From Ruegeria marisrubri (lineage in GTDB: Bacteria; Pseudomonadota; Alphaproteobacteria; Rhodobacterales; Rhodobacteraceae): 64,000 bases of DNA. The position numbers and the translations under genes were made by a program. Positions 62,894-64,000 of the stretch are shown one piece after another; the first letter of the stretch is position 1, and every line of letters starts with the position of its first letter. The stretch spans positions 496,001 through 560,000 of the forward strand of contig NZ_LQBQ01000012.1 of NCBI RefSeq assembly GCF_001507595.1, given 5' to 3'. A model generated the notes under the pieces. That model worked only from the letters and a program-made list of their open reading frames with translations, was not told the DNA's origin and ran no database searches.

Positions 62894-63431
62894 GCTGGCC
62901 GCCGCTTTTGCCCTGCTGGCCAGCCCCGCGCTGGCCACGGGCCTGCAGATCGAGGTCGAGGGCGAGGCCAACGGCACCATCACCATCGACCTGTTCGAGG
63001 ACGTGGCGCCGAAGCATGTCGAGCAGATCACCGCTCTGGCCGACGAAGGCCAGTATGACGGGGTGGTCTTTCACCGCGTGATCGACGGCTTCATGGCACA
63101 GACCGGCGACGTGCAGTTCGGCAAGCTGGGCGGCGACATGCGCTATGCGGGCAGGGGTGGGTCCGATCGGCCCGACCTGCCGGCCGAGTTCTCGGATATC
63201 ACCTATGACCGTGGCATCGTCGGGATGGCGCGCTCGCAGGATCCCGACAGCGCGAACTCGCAGTTCTTCATCATGTTCGCGCCGGGCCCCTTCCTTGACG
63301 GGAAATATACCGTGGTCGGCAAGGTGACCGGCGGCATGGACGTGGTTGACGCGATCAAGCGCGGCACCGGTCCGAATGGCGCGGTGATCGGCCAGCCGGA
63401 CGTGATGAAAAAGGTCACCGTTACCGACTGA
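62886..63431 (+). CDS. Periplasmic peptidyl-prolyl isomerase (cyclophilin)
   Basis: A 181-residue cyclophilin with a signal peptide (MYKLAAAFALLASPALA), so it acts in the periplasm. FHRVIDGFMAQTGDVQFGK, GIVGMARSQDPDSANSQFFIMF and FLDGKYTVVGKVTGGM match its upstream neighbour closely. The pair looks like a tandem duplication followed by gain or loss of export. Translation is coupled through the eight-base overlap. Confidence 0.93.
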   Translation: MYKLAAAFALLASPALATGLQIEVEGEANGTITIDLFEDVAPKHVEQITALADEGQYDGVVFHRVIDGFMAQTGDVQFGKLGGDMRYAGRGGSDRPDLPAEFSDITYDRGIVGMARSQDPDSANSQFFIMFAPGPFLDGKYTVVGKVTGGMDVVDAIKRGTGPNGAVIGQPDVMKKVTVTD

Positions 63432-63437
63432 CGGCCT

Positions 63438-63464
63438 GCCCGGCGCCGTCACTCGGCGCCGGGC
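63438..63464 (+). terminator. Hairpin after the cyclophilin pair
   Basis: GCCCGGCGCCG-TCACT-CGGCGCCGGGC is a perfect 11-bp stem six bases after the stop. No T-tract follows, so it may be a 3' stabiliser or a factor-dependent terminator. Confidence 0.55.
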
Positions 63465-63564
63465 CAGCATTGGGCGCACGCGGCTTCACGACTGCGTGCA
63501 GGGGGCTGTTGCGGCGGCCCGCATCGCTCCATCATCTGCGCGTTGGATACGAAACGGATGATCC

Positions 63565-64000
63565 ATGCGTCTACTCTCGTTTCTTTTGTTGCTGGTCACG
63601 GCCACCGCGCTGCAGGCGAATCCGGATTTCTGGCGCCACGAGTGGCCCGAGACCGATTTCAGCCGCACGAGCGTAGAAAACTGGGCCGAGATCCTGTCCG
63701 GCGGGCCGCCCAAGGATGGCATCCCGGCGCTGGACGATCCGCAATTCATTGCCGTGAGGGACGAAACGCGCATCGGGAAACGCGAACCGGTCATCACGGT
63801 GGAAATCGGCGGGCAGCAGCCGCGCGCCTATCCGATCCGCTACCTGATGTGGCATGAGATCGTGAATGACAGCGTTGGAGACGTCCCGATCGCGGTGACC
63901 TATTGTCCGCTGTGCAACTCGGCCATCACCTTTGACAGGCGCACCCGCCGCGGCGTGCTGAGTTTCGGCGTCAGCGGCAAGCTGCGCCATTCGGACATGG
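63565..64000 (+). CDS. DUF3179 domain protein (3' end outside the window)
   Basis: The first 145 codons of an exported protein. The signal peptide is MRLLSFLLLLVTATALQA. The DUF3179 hallmark lies in GDVPIAVTYCPLCNSAITFDRR, with a CxxC pair, preceded by ARAYPIRYLMWHEIVND-type sequence (here PRAYPIRYLMWHEIVND). The function of DUF3179 proteins is unknown. The frame is open to the window edge. Confidence 0.88.
   Translation, partial: MRLLSFLLLLVTATALQANPDFWRHEWPETDFSRTSVENWAEILSGGPPKDGIPALDDPQFIAVRDETRIGKREPVITVEIGGQQPRAYPIRYLMWHEIVNDSVGDVPIAVTYCPLCNSAITFDRRTRRGVLSFGVSGKLRHSDM

Overview
This window is a stretch of high-GC alphaproteobacterial chromosome. Gene content points to the Rhodobacteraceae (Roseobacter group), most likely a Ruegeria-type marine bacterium. 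The main markers are a DddP-type DMSP lyase with all six metal ligands at the published residue numbers, a complete RcGTA-like gene transfer agent cluster, a LuxR/LuxI pair, a pyruvate dehydrogenase whose E1-beta subunit carries its own lipoyl domain, and several small families common in roseobacters. From memory, and not checked here, the order dddP, glnA-glnB, luxR-luxI, fab genes, GTA, pdhABC resembles the Ruegeria pomeroyi chromosome. I found no tRNA, rRNA, CRISPR array or insertion sequence.

Layout. 1-3363: end of a membrane protein, an Mth938-like protein and the heme-handling part of cytochrome c maturation (ccmA-B-C-D-G). 3469-12451: aconitase, a DUF1223 protein, an LpxL-like acyltransferase with an altered catalytic motif, a DMT exporter, an isolated FliG-like protein, two small secreted proteins sharing a Cys/Trp motif, and purB. 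12592-16549: small proteins around dddP, a divergent heme-dependent N-demethylase-family gene, and an unrecognised two-part protein. 16744-24151: mltB, glnB-glnA, nnr, a porin and trigger factor. 24430-28173: luxR-luxI, a lytic transglycosylase and rpsF-rpsR-rplI. 28450-31026: a membrane protein, YceI, and a cytochrome b561-YceI fusion. 31190-37655: fatty acid synthesis genes fabD, fabG, acpP and fabF with mltG, interrupted by a GNAT acetyltransferase and an aberrant HisA paralogue. 37787-39049: DEAD-box helicase. 39436-54482: the GTA structural cluster. 54490-64000: DksA-like protein, cysE, DUF3365, pdhABC, a FtsB-like protein, pgk, two cyclophilins and a truncated DUF3179 gene.

The GTA cluster runs terS, terL, portal, g3.5, protease, capsid, connectors, tail genes, NlpC/P60 peptidase and the large fibre/megatron gene, mostly with stop/start overlaps. 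Two things set it apart. A short-chain dehydrogenase gene lies in opposite orientation between terL and the portal gene. A strong promoter is followed within about 20 bases by a strong intrinsic terminator, which sits inside a 33-codon possibly leaderless ORF whose stop overlaps the first GTA gene. This looks like a translation-linked attenuator that could keep the cluster silent in most cells.

The second main candidate for new regulation is a 16-bp interrupted inverted repeat between luxR and luxI. In the transcript it would pair with the luxI ribosome binding site. Other candidate control elements are a perfect 10-bp-arm palindrome upstream of pdhA, a palindrome between dddP and its divergent neighbour, an NtrC-like dyad upstream of glnB, and an S6:S18-type leader upstream of rpsF.
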